Assembly: GCA_902573735.1 (NCBI GenBank)
Contig: CACGLH010000001.1
Span: 248,001-312,000 of the forward strand
Direction of reading: 5' to 3'
Source: an uncultured Alphaproteobacteria bacterium
GTDB taxonomy: Bacteria > Pseudomonadota > Alphaproteobacteria > Rhodobacterales > Rhodobacteraceae
DNA: 64,000 bases
The notes under the pieces are model-generated. The model worked only from the letters and a program-made list of their open reading frames with translations. It was not told the DNA's origin and ran no database searches. The translations under genes and the position numbers were made by a program. This document shows positions 33,737-41,985 of this stretch, piece by piece. Positions within the stretch are counted from its first letter, which is position 1; each line of letters starts with the position of its first letter.

Positions 33737-34948
33737 GTGATTAGTCTATTAAAATGGATTTATGATTTTATCAAAGGTTATATAATTACAACATTTTTTT
33801 TCGCCTTTCTACTGATAATAGGTATTTCAATGTGGAAAGATTTTGTAGATGTTTTTTATCCTTACAAAGATTTATTTCCAGGAGTTATTTTAGTCTTACT
33901 TTTTATAAGACTTTTAAATCCTTTTCTTACTAGAGAAAGAGTTTCTAGAGTGAGATTTCCCGAAACTGAACTCTATGAAAAAGGTTTTGCAGATCATTAT
34001 GACAAATATTTAAAAAATAAAGTAAAAAAATTTGAGTTAAATAGAATTGCTGCTCTGAAAATAGCGAGGCGCAATTTTTTTATCGGTTTGCCCATAGCTC
34101 ATTTTGTTCCATGGGGTATTTGGCGTATTAATGGATTTTTATATGATATCTTGTATGATGTCTTGTGGGGTTGGCCTTATATTTTAATAGTTTTTTTGGG
34201 ACCATTTGCCTTATTATTTGTTTTTTGGTTAATAGTAATGGGTCCAATTTGGCAGTATAAAGAATCTATCAAAACAAAAATCTTCCCAAACATCTTAAAT
34301 TTTTTAGGAAAGTTTACTTATACTGTTAATCCCAAGAACAAATATGTTGGGCAATATGATTTTATGGGGTTTTTCCCAATATATGACAAGTCAATCAATG
34401 AAGATAATATTAGAGGTGAGTATAAAAGTGTAAACATTGATCTATTTGAGACTGTGCTTGAAAGGGCTAGAAAAAGTAAAAATGGAGGAACATATTATGA
34501 TAAAGTGTTTAGGGGAATTATTATAGATTTAACTTTTAATAAGGCCTTAAAAGGAACCACTATAATAAGAAAAGATTCAGGAATAATAGGTAATTTATTT
34601 CATGAAAAATTATCAAATCTGAAAGATATAAAACTTGAAGATCCAAAGTTTAATAAAATTCTTCAGGTTTATTCAGATGATGAGGTAGAAGCTCGTTACG
34701 TTTTGTCAGTTTCATTTATGGAAAGACTAAAAGAATTATCTGAAGCATTTGGTAGTAAGGTAGTTCAATGTTGTTTCTACCAAGAAAAAGTAGTTTTTGT
34801 TGTTCCTATTAAGAAAAATATGTTTGAACCTGGATCAATTTATGCAAATGAAAATTTTATTGATGATGCTAAAAGTTTATTAGAAGAAATGGATTTGATT
34901 TGTAAAATAATTGATATTTTAAGACTTAATATTAAAACTAATATTTAA
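33737..34948 (+). CDS. DUF3137 family membrane protein
   Basis: 403 residues from a GTG start with AGGA upstream. Two membrane segments lie near residues 15-32 and 45-60, and another hydrophobic pair near 110-170. The C-terminal soluble domain has the DUF3137 pattern LEDPKFNKILQVYSDDEVEA followed by RYVLSVSFMERLKELSEAFG and a YQEKVVFVVP strand. The family's function is unknown. It is a single gene between cassette repeats 9 and 10. The assignment rests on the E-A-R-Y-V-L region. Confidence 0.75.
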   Translation: MISLLKWIYDFIKGYIITTFFFAFLLIIGISMWKDFVDVFYPYKDLFPGVILVLLFIRLLNPFLTRERVSRVRFPETELYEKGFADHYDKYLKNKVKKFELNRIAALKIARRNFFIGLPIAHFVPWGIWRINGFLYDILYDVLWGWPYILIVFLGPFALLFVFWLIVMGPIWQYKESIKTKIFPNILNFLGKFTYTVNPKNKYVGQYDFMGFFPIYDKSINEDNIRGEYKSVNIDLFETVLERARKSKNGGTYYDKVFRGIIIDLTFNKALKGTTIIRKDSGIIGNLFHEKLSNLKDIKLEDPKFNKILQVYSDDEVEARYVLSVSFMERLKELSEAFGSKVVQCCFYQEKVVFVVPIKKNMFEPGSIYANENFIDDAKSLLEEMDLICKIIDILRLNIKTNI

Positions 34949-35055
34949 AAAGATACAAATGGAAGTAAATAATTAATATTGATTTTATTTCTGTTAAGCT
35001 TATAAAACCTCAAAGGTTTGCAAGAGAATGTGTGAAAAGAACAAAAAAGTGTGTT
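34949..35055 (+). pseudogene. Remnant of a third Sel1 gene 3' end
   Basis: About 35018-35060 reads GCAAGAGAATGTGTGAAAAG then AACAAAAAAGTGTGTTGAAC. In frame this is A-R-E-C-V-K-R-T-K-K-C-V, nearly the end of the Sel1 protein at 35215 (ARECVKKNYNGC), and it runs into the next cassette repeat exactly as the intact Sel1 genes do. It is a fossil of a deleted Sel1 cassette. Confidence 0.6.
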
Positions 35056-35164
35056 GAACATAACAACCATAACATCCACCCCTAAGACATATCCTTGAGG
35101 TACCTCAAAAACCATATCCTATTATTAGCAAGTACTACTGCTCACACATTTTGGTTTGGGAAGA
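35056..35164 (+). repeat. Cassette repeat copy 10
   Basis: Best-preserved copy: ACATAACAACCATAACAT tail, CCACCCCTAAGACATATCC, perfect palindrome TTGAGGTACCTCAA (35095-35108), CCATATCCTATTATTAGCAA, GTACTACTGCTCACACATTT and TGGTTTGGGAAG. Confidence 0.88.
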
Positions 35165-35214
35165 TAAATTTCTCTAATCTTCACACATAAGATATTTCGT
35201 GTAATGTAGTTCTT

Positions 35215-36018
35215 ATGAAAAGGTTAATCATAACTCTGTGCCTTGCTCTAGGAAGCTTTGTTGTGGGTTGTAGTGATGATTTTCAAAGGGGTGTAGAAGC
35301 CTATAATAAAGGTGATTATGCCACTGCATTGAAGGAATGGACACCTTTAGCTAATCTGGGAAATGTAAAAGCACAGTATAATCTAGGATTGATGTATGAT
35401 ATGGGAAAAGGAGTTCTCCAAGACTATAAAGAAGCAGTTCGATGGTATCAACTTGCTGCTGAACAGGGCTATTCATCTGCACAACATAACTTAGGTTTGT
35501 TGTATTTTAATGGACAAGGTGTACCTCAAGATCATCAGATAGCAGTAGAATGGATAACTCTGTCTGCTGACCAAGGTAAAGCAGAATCGCAGAAAAATTT
35601 AGGTATTATATATAGAGATGGGGAAGTAATTCCCCAGGATTATCAGACCGCAGCCAAATGGTTTGAATTAGCTGCTACCCAAGGCAATATAACATCACAA
35701 GTCAATATTGGTTTTTTTTATTATAATGGACTAGGTGTACCTCAAGATTATCAAGAGGCAGTAAAATGGATGACTCTAGCCTCTGAACAGGGAAGTCCAC
35801 AAGCCCAACACAATATGGCTTACTTCTACTTCAATGGGCAAGGTGTTAAAATTGATAAAGTTTATGCACACATGTGGGCAAGCATAGCCTCATCAAATGG
35901 ATTTGAGAATGCTAAAGGATTGTTAGAAGCCTTGGATAAGGAGATGACCCCTTCCCAAATTGAAGAAGCAGAAAAGTTAGCAAGAGAGTGTGTCAAGAAA
36001 AACTATAATGGGTGTTGA
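35215..36018 (+). CDS. Sel1-repeat lipoprotein (267 aa)
   Basis: Paralogue of the gene at 30083 with about six Sel1 repeats. The N-terminus has a signal peptide ending in a plausible lipobox (SFVVGCSDDF, Cys near residue 19), so it is likely a lipoprotein facing the periplasm. Repeats such as AQYNLGLMYDMGKGVLQDYK and the C-terminal AHMWASIASSNGFENAKGLL closely match the other copy, and both genes stop just before a cassette repeat. Two repeats fewer than its paralogue suggest in-frame loss or gain of repeats. Partner proteins are unknown. Confidence 0.88.
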   Translation: MKRLIITLCLALGSFVVGCSDDFQRGVEAYNKGDYATALKEWTPLANLGNVKAQYNLGLMYDMGKGVLQDYKEAVRWYQLAAEQGYSSAQHNLGLLYFNGQGVPQDHQIAVEWITLSADQGKAESQKNLGIIYRDGEVIPQDYQTAAKWFELAATQGNITSQVNIGFFYYNGLGVPQDYQEAVKWMTLASEQGSPQAQHNMAYFYFNGQGVKIDKVYAHMWASIASSNGFENAKGLLEALDKEMTPSQIEEAEKLARECVKKNYNGC

Positions 36019-36126
36019 ATATAACAATCATAGCACACATTCCTAAGACATATCCTTGAGGGTACCCCAAAAACCATAGCCTATTATTAGCAGGTACTAC
36101 TGTTCACACATTTTGGGCGCGGAAGG
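36018..36126 (+). repeat. Cassette repeat copy 11
   Basis: Starts in the Sel1 stop codon region: ATATAACAATCATAGCACAC, TCCTAAGACATATCCTTGAG, GGTACCCC, CCATAGCCTATTATTAGCAG, GTACTACTGTTCACACATTT. Confidence 0.85.
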
Positions 36127-36176
36127 TCAGAATCTAATATCTTGTCAGACAAGAAATTTCATGTAATATATTTTGT

Positions 36177-37268
36177 ATGAAAGCATTTTCTTTTTTTTAT
36201 CGGCTATGTCTGAGCTTAATTTTTTTTGCAGTCATGGCTTTGCCGTTCGCTTACGCTGATGCCAAATACATGACTGAGTGGACAAATCCTGATGGAACCA
36301 AGAGTAAGTCTCCAGCAACATTTTATAGCATGAAAGAAGCAAAAACTCAAAGCACTCCAAAACTTTTAAGTTGGGAATGTGGGATGCAAGAACATGTTAA
36401 ATGGGTAAATTGGGAAATTGATTTTGAAAAAAATGTACTGAGGTCATGGTGGCAAAATCATGACTCTGGTGATTATAAACCTTCTACTGTTGACAAAATT
36501 TTGTCGGCTAAAGATGGGAGTATCAGAGTACAGGGTTACCTAAGAGATGGGAAAAAGGTCGATAAGGATAAGGTTGTTGTCTGGGAATTTCATTATCCGT
36601 CAGACCCATCAGCTACATCCGATCTTTATTCTATTTGGAATGGAAATAAACACTTTTTTAAATATTGCAAAAATACGACACCTGTACAGACAGCTTCAAC
36701 GCCCCAGCCAGCTGTTCGCCAAATAGGCCACTATGCAAATGATAAAAGAAACAGATTTATCGGTTCCTACAAAGATGGGGGAGCTTCTTTTGAAGGTTAT
36801 TGGGTTCAAGATAAAAGTGGTCAGGAATGTAACAGCCTTGTTGATGGAAGCCGCTTTTATGGAAAAGCTTGGTTTAAGATGGTTTCAGAAGGAAAATTTG
36901 AAGGAAGGTGGGGATATTGTGACACAGCGCCCATATTTGCTTGGAACGGACATCAAGTTGCTTTTACTTCTGACGTAACTAAAACGCTTTCTAGTAAACA
37001 GCAGCGTGTAAAAATACAAAAATCTTTAAACTTTTTTGGATTTAATGCAGGTTCTCCGGATGGAGTGTTTGGGAAGAAGACTAGGAGTGCCGTGGGAGAC
37101 CTCCAATCCTGTTGGTCTTCTCTTGATCCGAGCGGAGGGACCTTGCCTGCGTCAACAGAATTTGGAGTGTTGACACCCAAACAATCTCAGTTTCTGATGG
37201 ATAGCTTCGATAAGGCCAAGCAACAATATTCAAAGGCTAATTGTTTTTATTTTGCAACGTTGTTGTGA
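36177..37268 (+). CDS. Secreted protein with C-terminal peptidoglycan-binding domain
   Basis: 363 residues. A signal peptide (residues 1-27, cleavage near AYADAK) leads to an unrecognised domain with many Trp and Lys residues, in which FYSMKEAKTQSTPKLLSWEC is followed by a CGMQEHVKWVNWEIDF stretch. A linker rich in Thr/Pro (about residues 165-180) joins a second unrecognised beta-rich part with Cys. Residues about 280-340 are a PG_binding_1-like unit (IQKSLNFFGFNAGSPDGVFG, KKTRSAVGDLQ). It probably associates with the cell wall. Single gene between cassette repeats 11 and 12. Confidence 0.72.
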   Translation: MKAFSFFYRLCLSLIFFAVMALPFAYADAKYMTEWTNPDGTKSKSPATFYSMKEAKTQSTPKLLSWECGMQEHVKWVNWEIDFEKNVLRSWWQNHDSGDYKPSTVDKILSAKDGSIRVQGYLRDGKKVDKDKVVVWEFHYPSDPSATSDLYSIWNGNKHFFKYCKNTTPVQTASTPQPAVRQIGHYANDKRNRFIGSYKDGGASFEGYWVQDKSGQECNSLVDGSRFYGKAWFKMVSEGKFEGRWGYCDTAPIFAWNGHQVAFTSDVTKTLSSKQQRVKIQKSLNFFGFNAGSPDGVFGKKTRSAVGDLQSCWSSLDPSGGTLPASTEFGVLTPKQSQFLMDSFDKAKQQYSKANCFYFATLL

Positions 37269-37494
37269 GGTATATTACCAACTATAGTAATCAATAGGTT
37301 TTCTTGAGGTCTCTGCGGATAATGACAAAATCTTTAGAGTGTCTTTTCGGAGAGAGTTTATAAAACCTTAAGCAGAGGATTATTTTACTTTTGCAAGTGC
37401 CAATTTAAGGGTTTTATGGAAAACAAAGTTCGTACTCATATATAGGCAAATTTAGGCAATTCAAATGGTAGTAAAAAAGTGTCAAAAGATGGAT
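37269..37494. other. Non-coding DNA with possible integrase-tail remnant
   Basis: 226 bp without a credible gene. Near 37470-37500, AGTAAAAAAGTGTCAAAAGA followed by TGGATTTTTTTGA has the rhythm of the integrase 3'-end remnants at 32307-32340, but it is strongly decayed. No other signal is seen. Confidence 0.4.
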
Positions 37495-37621
37495 TTTTTT
37501 GAGTTTTAGTTTTTAAGATAACAAACATGTCATACATGTCATCCACCCCTAAGACAAATCCCTGAGGGCACCCCATAAACCATAGCCTATTATTAGCAAG
37601 TACGACTGCTCACACATTTTG
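37495..37621 (+). repeat. Cassette repeat copy 12 with shared upstream segment
   Basis: The first 55 bp are identical to 29376-29430. Then CCTAAGACAAATCCCTGAGG, CACCCCATAAACCATAGCC, TATTATTAGCAAGTACGACT and GCTCACACATTTTG. Confidence 0.85.
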
Positions 37622-37733
37622 AATAAAAAATTAGATCTAAATTTGAAGATAAAAAGTAATTGTATTATATTTAATTAATCAACATTTATTCACAATTTTT
37701 ATATTCAAAATCTGAAAGTATTGGAGAAATGCT

Positions 37734-38714
37734 ATGGCAATATCACCAGTTAATGTCCCCAAAATTTTTGGTGACGTACCAGCTTTTATGGGAATTGACT
37801 ATCATCCTAATTTAAAAAATATTAAAGCAGATGCAATTATTTTAGGGATGCCATACGACGGAATATCAACATTTAGAGGAGGTGCAACAAGAAGGGCTCC
37901 ACAAGAAATTCGTAAATACTCTCTTTTATTTTCAAGTTATAATTTTGATTGGGATATGCATGCTTTAGATTATATTAAAGTTCTAGATTGTGGAGATGTA
38001 GATGTCCTTCCAGGAAATACTATTGAAAGCTACAAGCGATTAGAAAATAGAATTTCTGAAATTCAAAATTGTAATGCTGTTCCTATAATGATGGGTGGAG
38101 ATCATGGTGTTACTTTTCCAGCAGTAAAAGCTGTTGTTAGAAAAACGGGTAGTCCTACTGGGTTCTTATTATTTGATACGCATCTAGACTTAAGTGAAGA
38201 TTTTAATAATGACTTACTGACAAGAGCTTCTCCCGTAAAAAGAATATTAGAGCTTGACGAGATTGATAAAAATAGAGTGGCTATTATTGGATGTAAAGGA
38301 CCTAGGAATTTACCAGAATGGACACCACTTTATAAAAAACTAGGTCTAAAAGTATACTCTGATAGAGAAGTTCAAGTACGAGGCGTCGAAAATGTAACTC
38401 GTGAGGCTCTAAAAATTGTATCACCTGATGGTAAAAGTCCCTACATAAGTGTTGATATAGATGCCATAGACCCAGCTTTTGCACCAGGTACAAATTCCAT
38501 TGAACCAGGTGGTCTTACTTCCAGAGAAATAATTAATGGAGTTAGGATAGCGTGTGAAAAAGGGTTTTGCGGGTTTGACCTTGTGGAGGTATCACCTGAT
38601 TTTGATGTTAAAAGTGGTATAACAAGTACCTTAGCAGCCAAAATAATTGTCGAGGCTATTTGTAGTTTAGCTGCATTGCGTTGTGAAAAAGTTGGGGCTT
38701 GGGATTTTAAATGA
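37734..38714 (+). CDS. Arginase/agmatinase-family ureohydrolase
   Basis: Mn-dependent ureohydrolase releasing urea from a guanidino compound; the substrate is not determinable. 326 residues. The metal-binding motifs are present: GGDHG (usually G-G-D-H-S), FDTHLDL (usually D-A-H-x-D) and SVDIDAIDPAFAPG. FRGGATRRAPQEIRKY near the start and SREIINGVRIACEK later are typical of the agmatinase branch. The changes from DAHLD to DTHLD and from GGDHS to GGDHG keep all metal ligands. Start ATG 37734 follows GGAGAAATGCT. Single gene between cassette repeats 12 and 13. Confidence 0.88.
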   Translation: MAISPVNVPKIFGDVPAFMGIDYHPNLKNIKADAIILGMPYDGISTFRGGATRRAPQEIRKYSLLFSSYNFDWDMHALDYIKVLDCGDVDVLPGNTIESYKRLENRISEIQNCNAVPIMMGGDHGVTFPAVKAVVRKTGSPTGFLLFDTHLDLSEDFNNDLLTRASPVKRILELDEIDKNRVAIIGCKGPRNLPEWTPLYKKLGLKVYSDREVQVRGVENVTREALKIVSPDGKSPYISVDIDAIDPAFAPGTNSIEPGGLTSREIINGVRIACEKGFCGFDLVEVSPDFDVKSGITSTLAAKIIVEAICSLAALRCEKVGAWDFK

Positions 38715-38754
38715 TTTTATTTTTATTTTTTTATAACTCTCAACCTTTGTCGAT

Positions 38755-38820
38755 TATGACATTTGAAACACCCACTCCTAACAAATGTCTTTGAGTTCAC
38801 CCCAAAATCATGCCAGAATT
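38755..38820 (+). repeat. Cassette repeat copy 13 (degenerate)
   Basis: TTATGACATTTGAAACACCC, ACTCCTAACAAATGTCTTTG, CACCCCAAAATCATGCC, then lost. Recognisable but clearly older than the other copies. Confidence 0.65.
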
Positions 38821-38934
38821 TTTCATAGATAGTCAGCATTGTAAACTTGCTTATATCCCTTTCATGCTTTGCGTAGATAACCACCAGTTTCATGTTCATG
38901 TCTTACCTTTTTACTAAAAAAATAGTTTAAAGCT

Positions 38935-40821
38935 TCAGTCAACTTTCTTAATATTAAAAGAAGTTATCGCATCCAGATACAATTGGCCAAATTTTTTATT
39001 TCTCTGAAGTTTTTTCATTAAGTTTGCGTATTTCGCTGGATTTGGATTAAGTGACAAAACCTTTTTGATATTTTCTTCAAATAAATCCAATTCATCTAAA
39101 TTAAAGTGAGCAACTGACATATGGAGATGAGCACGCCAAATATCCGTCTTCTGACTAGTATCAGTTTTAGAGACTGGTGTGAGCAATCTAATAACTTCTT
39201 TATAATTGCCTAACGCTAAGTGCGCCAATCCTAATTCGTTCGCGAACCATAGTGGGTAGTATGGTTCTAACCTCATAGCATTGGAAAAATACTGAGTCGC
39301 CTTTTCGTATGAACCTGAACGACTTGAAATTAGCCCAGCCATCGCATTGGTCATTCCATTAGAGGGCGATAGGATTACGGCTTGTTCAGCATTAATCAAA
39401 GCTTCGTCATACTTACCCTCAAAAATATCTAAATTAGCTATAGTTAAAATAGAATCGCTGTCTTGCATTATGCTATAAGCTTTACCAGCAGCCTCTCTAC
39501 CCTTCATAACCGTAGCTTTGGTATCATCAGTCCATCCCCAAATTGCCTTTTGCCACTGTAAGGCAGCTAATGAGGTATAGGCAGGTCCTGCATTTGAGTT
39601 TTTTGTGATAAGATCTTCAATCAATTTTTCAGCAATCAAACTTTTTTCCCTATCATGCTCCACAAATAGAGATTGTGCCCTGAGATAATCCCTTAATTCC
39701 TCATGATTTGAAAAGTAGGACATTTTCCCACGGTCCTTTGATACGAGCTGCACTTGCAGGTTCTTAAAAATTTCAGTGAGGATTTTTTCTTGTATTTGGA
39801 AAACTTCATCTAATAATCCCTGATATTTTTGACTCCAAAGCACTCTTCCTTGAAGCGCATCTGAAAGATTTATGTCAATTTCAAGCTCTTCATCCGAACC
39901 TTTGAAAGTTCCATCTACAATATAACGAACTCCCAATTTCTCAGCCACTTCTGCTACACTGAGACCTTTTATATTTTTAGAAGAGGTCGAATTTTCAGAT
40001 ATTACAAACATATTAGGAGTTGAAGCTATGACTGAAATTAGGTTTTTTATAATTGCGTCTGCTAAATATTTTTTTTCACCAGAAATCTTATCAAACGGCA
40101 TTACCGCAATGGATGGTTTATCCGGTAATTCATATGCAAATTTAGTCTCGTCGGCTGGAACAAAGTCTGTTTGAGAAAAATAAAAATAACTCCCTACGCT
40201 ACTAAATATTATCAAACATATCCCAATGGCTGCAAACCGCCCAAGCCTTTTGAGCCAATCTATTTTTTTTTGTCGAGTTAAATCTCTTCTTTGGAAAGGC
40301 TCCAAGACGATATCATATGCGTGAAAGTAATTTTCTTTAACTTTTTGAAACCCTAAGTCATTGTATTGAAAATCTGATTTAGTTTTAACTTGTTCATAAA
40401 CATCTTTAGAAATTGAAATTCCAGAAGGTTGAGATAGTGACTCCAGCCTCGCCGCTATATTTACAGCGTCCCCTAACAGATTTCCGCTTTTTTGAACCAC
40501 TAACCCTGAATTTACTCCAATTCTAAACTCTAACCTTATCATATTATTTTCTGCAAAACTGTGTAATTTTAAGGCATTCTGAAACTCTACTGCACACCTC
40601 ACTGCAGAAATTTCACTCTCAAATTCAGCAAAAAATGAGTCTCCTCCAGTATTAAATAGCCTAGCGTTATGCTTTTGAAAAAGAGTTTTTATTATTGTCT
40701 CGCAAGCAGCCAAAGAGTTAAGAGTGCCTAATTGATCTTGCTCCATATGCTTACTATAGGCAACTACATCGGCTGCAAATATTATGCCCTTACGCTCTTT
40801 CGTTCCATTTGTGGCCATAAA
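38935..40821 (-). CDS. Class III adenylate/guanylate cyclase with TolB-like and TPR regions (1)
   Basis: Membrane-anchored nucleotide cyclase. Start ATG 40821 (MATNGTKERKG) is preferred because AAGGA lies 10 nt upstream; the frame reaches 40839. The cyclase domain (residues about 10-170) keeps both metal Asp residues (FAADVVAYSK and NTGGDSFFAEF) and the transition-state Asn/Arg (LLGDAVNIAARLE). One membrane segment near residue 210 is followed by a TolB-like segment (KPSIAVMPFDKISGEKKYLA) and C-terminal TPRs. Two paralogues lie at 49662 and 56034. The architecture is common in alphaproteobacteria; the sensed signal is unknown. Confidence 0.9.
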   Translation of the reverse strand, partial: FMATNGTKERKGIIFAADVVAYSKHMEQDQLGTLNSLAACETIIKTLFQKHNARLFNTGGDSFFAEFESEISAVRCAVEFQNALKLHSFAENNMIRLEFRIGVNSGLVVQKSGNLLGDAVNIAARLESLSQPSGISISKDVYEQVKTKSDFQYNDLGFQKVKENYFHAYDIVLEPFQRRDLTRQKKIDWLKRLGRFAAIGICLIIFSSVGSYFYFSQTDFVPADETKFAYELPDKPSIAVMPFDKISGEKKYLADAIIKNLISVIASTPNMFVISENSTSSKNIKGLSVAEVAEKLGVRYIVDGTFKGSDEELEIDINLSDALQGRVLWSQKYQGLLDEVFQIQEKILTEIFKNLQVQLVSKDRGKMSYFSNHEELRDYLRAQSLFVEHDREKSLIAEKLIEDLITKNSNAGPAYTSLAALQWQKAIWGWTDDTKATVMKGREAAGKAYSIMQDSDSILTIANLDIFEGKYDEALINAEQAVILSPSNGMTNAMAGLISSRSGSYEKATQYFSNAMRLEPYYPLWFANELGLAHLALGNYKEVIRLLTPVSKTDTSQKTDIWRAHLHMSVAHFNLDELDLFEENIKKVLSLNPNPAKYANLMKKLQRNKKFGQLYLDAITSFNIKKVD

Positions 40822-40943
40822 CCACATCCTTTTTTTCAATATACAAAACTAAATATAATTAAGTACATCAATACATACATGTAAAGTTATAAAGGATCTG
40901 ATTGTTAATGAAGGCTATTTTTTAACCTAAGTAAACTAAAAAG

Positions 40944-40980
40944 TGGTCGGGGCGATTGGATACGAACCAACAACCTACGG
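40944..40980 (-). pseudogene. tRNA-Pro-like 3' fragment
   Basis: Read on the minus strand: GTTGTTGGTTCGTATCCAAT then CGCCCCGACCA. The T-stem pairs perfectly (GTTGG with CCAAT) and the acceptor end CGCCCCG-A-CCA fits a tRNA beginning CGGGGCG, as bacterial tRNA-Pro often does. Only the 3' third is present. It is fused to the right half of a cassette repeat and points against it. Confidence 0.6.
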
Positions 40981-41040
40981 TACTTAGAAACCATAGCCTA
41001 TTGGCAGCAAGTATTACTACTCATACATTTTGGTTTGGGA
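40981..41040 (+). repeat. Cassette repeat copy 14 (right half only)
   Basis: CCATAGCCTATTGGCAGCAA, GTATTACTACTCATACATTT and TGGTTTGGGAAG without tail or CACCCCTAAG head; a tRNA 3' fragment takes their place. Confidence 0.8.
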
Positions 41041-41117
41041 AGATTAACCGTAACTCTGCGCATAGAAGTTTTGTTTTATACATCTATTAGTTGATATTTT
41101 TTTTGTATCCCGCTAAT

Positions 41118-41891
41118 TTATTGTATTAAATATTTGAAGTTATGTTTTAACAAATTTGATAACAATGAAAAAAAAATCAAAATTAAAATACTAAGTAAAA
41201 TATACTTAAATAATTTTTCAGAAATAATTTTTGACAAAAATGTCCCAATAATTAAACCAATTGCTAAAAATGGGGATAGTTCCAGACTAAGATAAAGAAT
41301 ATTTGCTGGTATCCCTGTAACTACTATGTAAAGACCTACAATAGTTCCGTAGACAAAAACAAAAAAGATAATTACGCTTGCACGTATTTCTTTTTTAGAA
41401 AATCCTTTAAAAGACATCCAAGCTGCAGCAATAGGACCTGGGATTGCTAGGATACCTCCCATTATTCCAGCGATAATTCCTACAATCTTTATTTCTAAAA
41501 ATGTTGGAAATTTTTTTAAATTTTTAAACTTTTTTTTTGAGGTATTTTGAAAGAGAGAAACAGCAACAAAACAAATAACTAATGTTGCAAAAATTTTTAA
41601 AAAATTTATATCTACCAAAATTTGAATTATGAATCCTATTAATGTTCCTAGTAGACCCCCTATAATTAAATTTTTTAAAAATTTTCTATCAATCTCTTTG
41701 TAAATCAAAAATGTAAGGATAACTGCTATAGCTAGATTGTGTAAAGCGCTTAGTTGTAATGCTTCATCACTATTAAAAATAAATAAAAATACAGGTCCTG
41801 CAATAACCCCATATCCTAATCCAGTAGCAGATTGTAAGCATGAAGCACAAAACACTACCGTACCAATCAGAAAAAATGTTTCAATGCTCAT
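41118..41891 (-). CDS. TSUP (TauE/SafE) family membrane permease
   Basis: 257-residue membrane protein of the sulfite exporter / TSUP family with about eight hydrophobic segments. The N-terminal GTVVFCASCLQSATGLGYGV and the second-half GGILAIPGPIAAAWMSFKG are the paired half-repeat motifs of the family. Members move sulfite, sulfoacetate, organic anions or similar compounds. It is the first gene to the left of the amidase/M20 pair on the same strand, 94 nt away, so its substrate may be linked to theirs. Confidence 0.82.
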   Translation of the reverse strand: MSIETFFLIGTVVFCASCLQSATGLGYGVIAGPVFLFIFNSDEALQLSALHNLAIAVILTFLIYKEIDRKFLKNLIIGGLLGTLIGFIIQILVDINFLKIFATLVICFVAVSLFQNTSKKKFKNLKKFPTFLEIKIVGIIAGIMGGILAIPGPIAAAWMSFKGFSKKEIRASVIIFFVFVYGTIVGLYIVVTGIPANILYLSLELSPFLAIGLIIGTFLSKIISEKLFKYILLSILILIFFSLLSNLLKHNFKYLIQ

Positions 41892-41985
41892 TTAATATAA
41901 ACCCTGTGTTAAAAAGATGGGTAACTTTTTGTATAGCTACTTAGATTTTAGTTTCATTTATGAGTTTTGCTTATATTAAGAAAAT

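Noticed and set aside
40944-40980. A functional tRNA gene
   Set aside because: Only the 3' third is present; no D-arm, anticodon stem or 5' acceptor strand can be found beside it.
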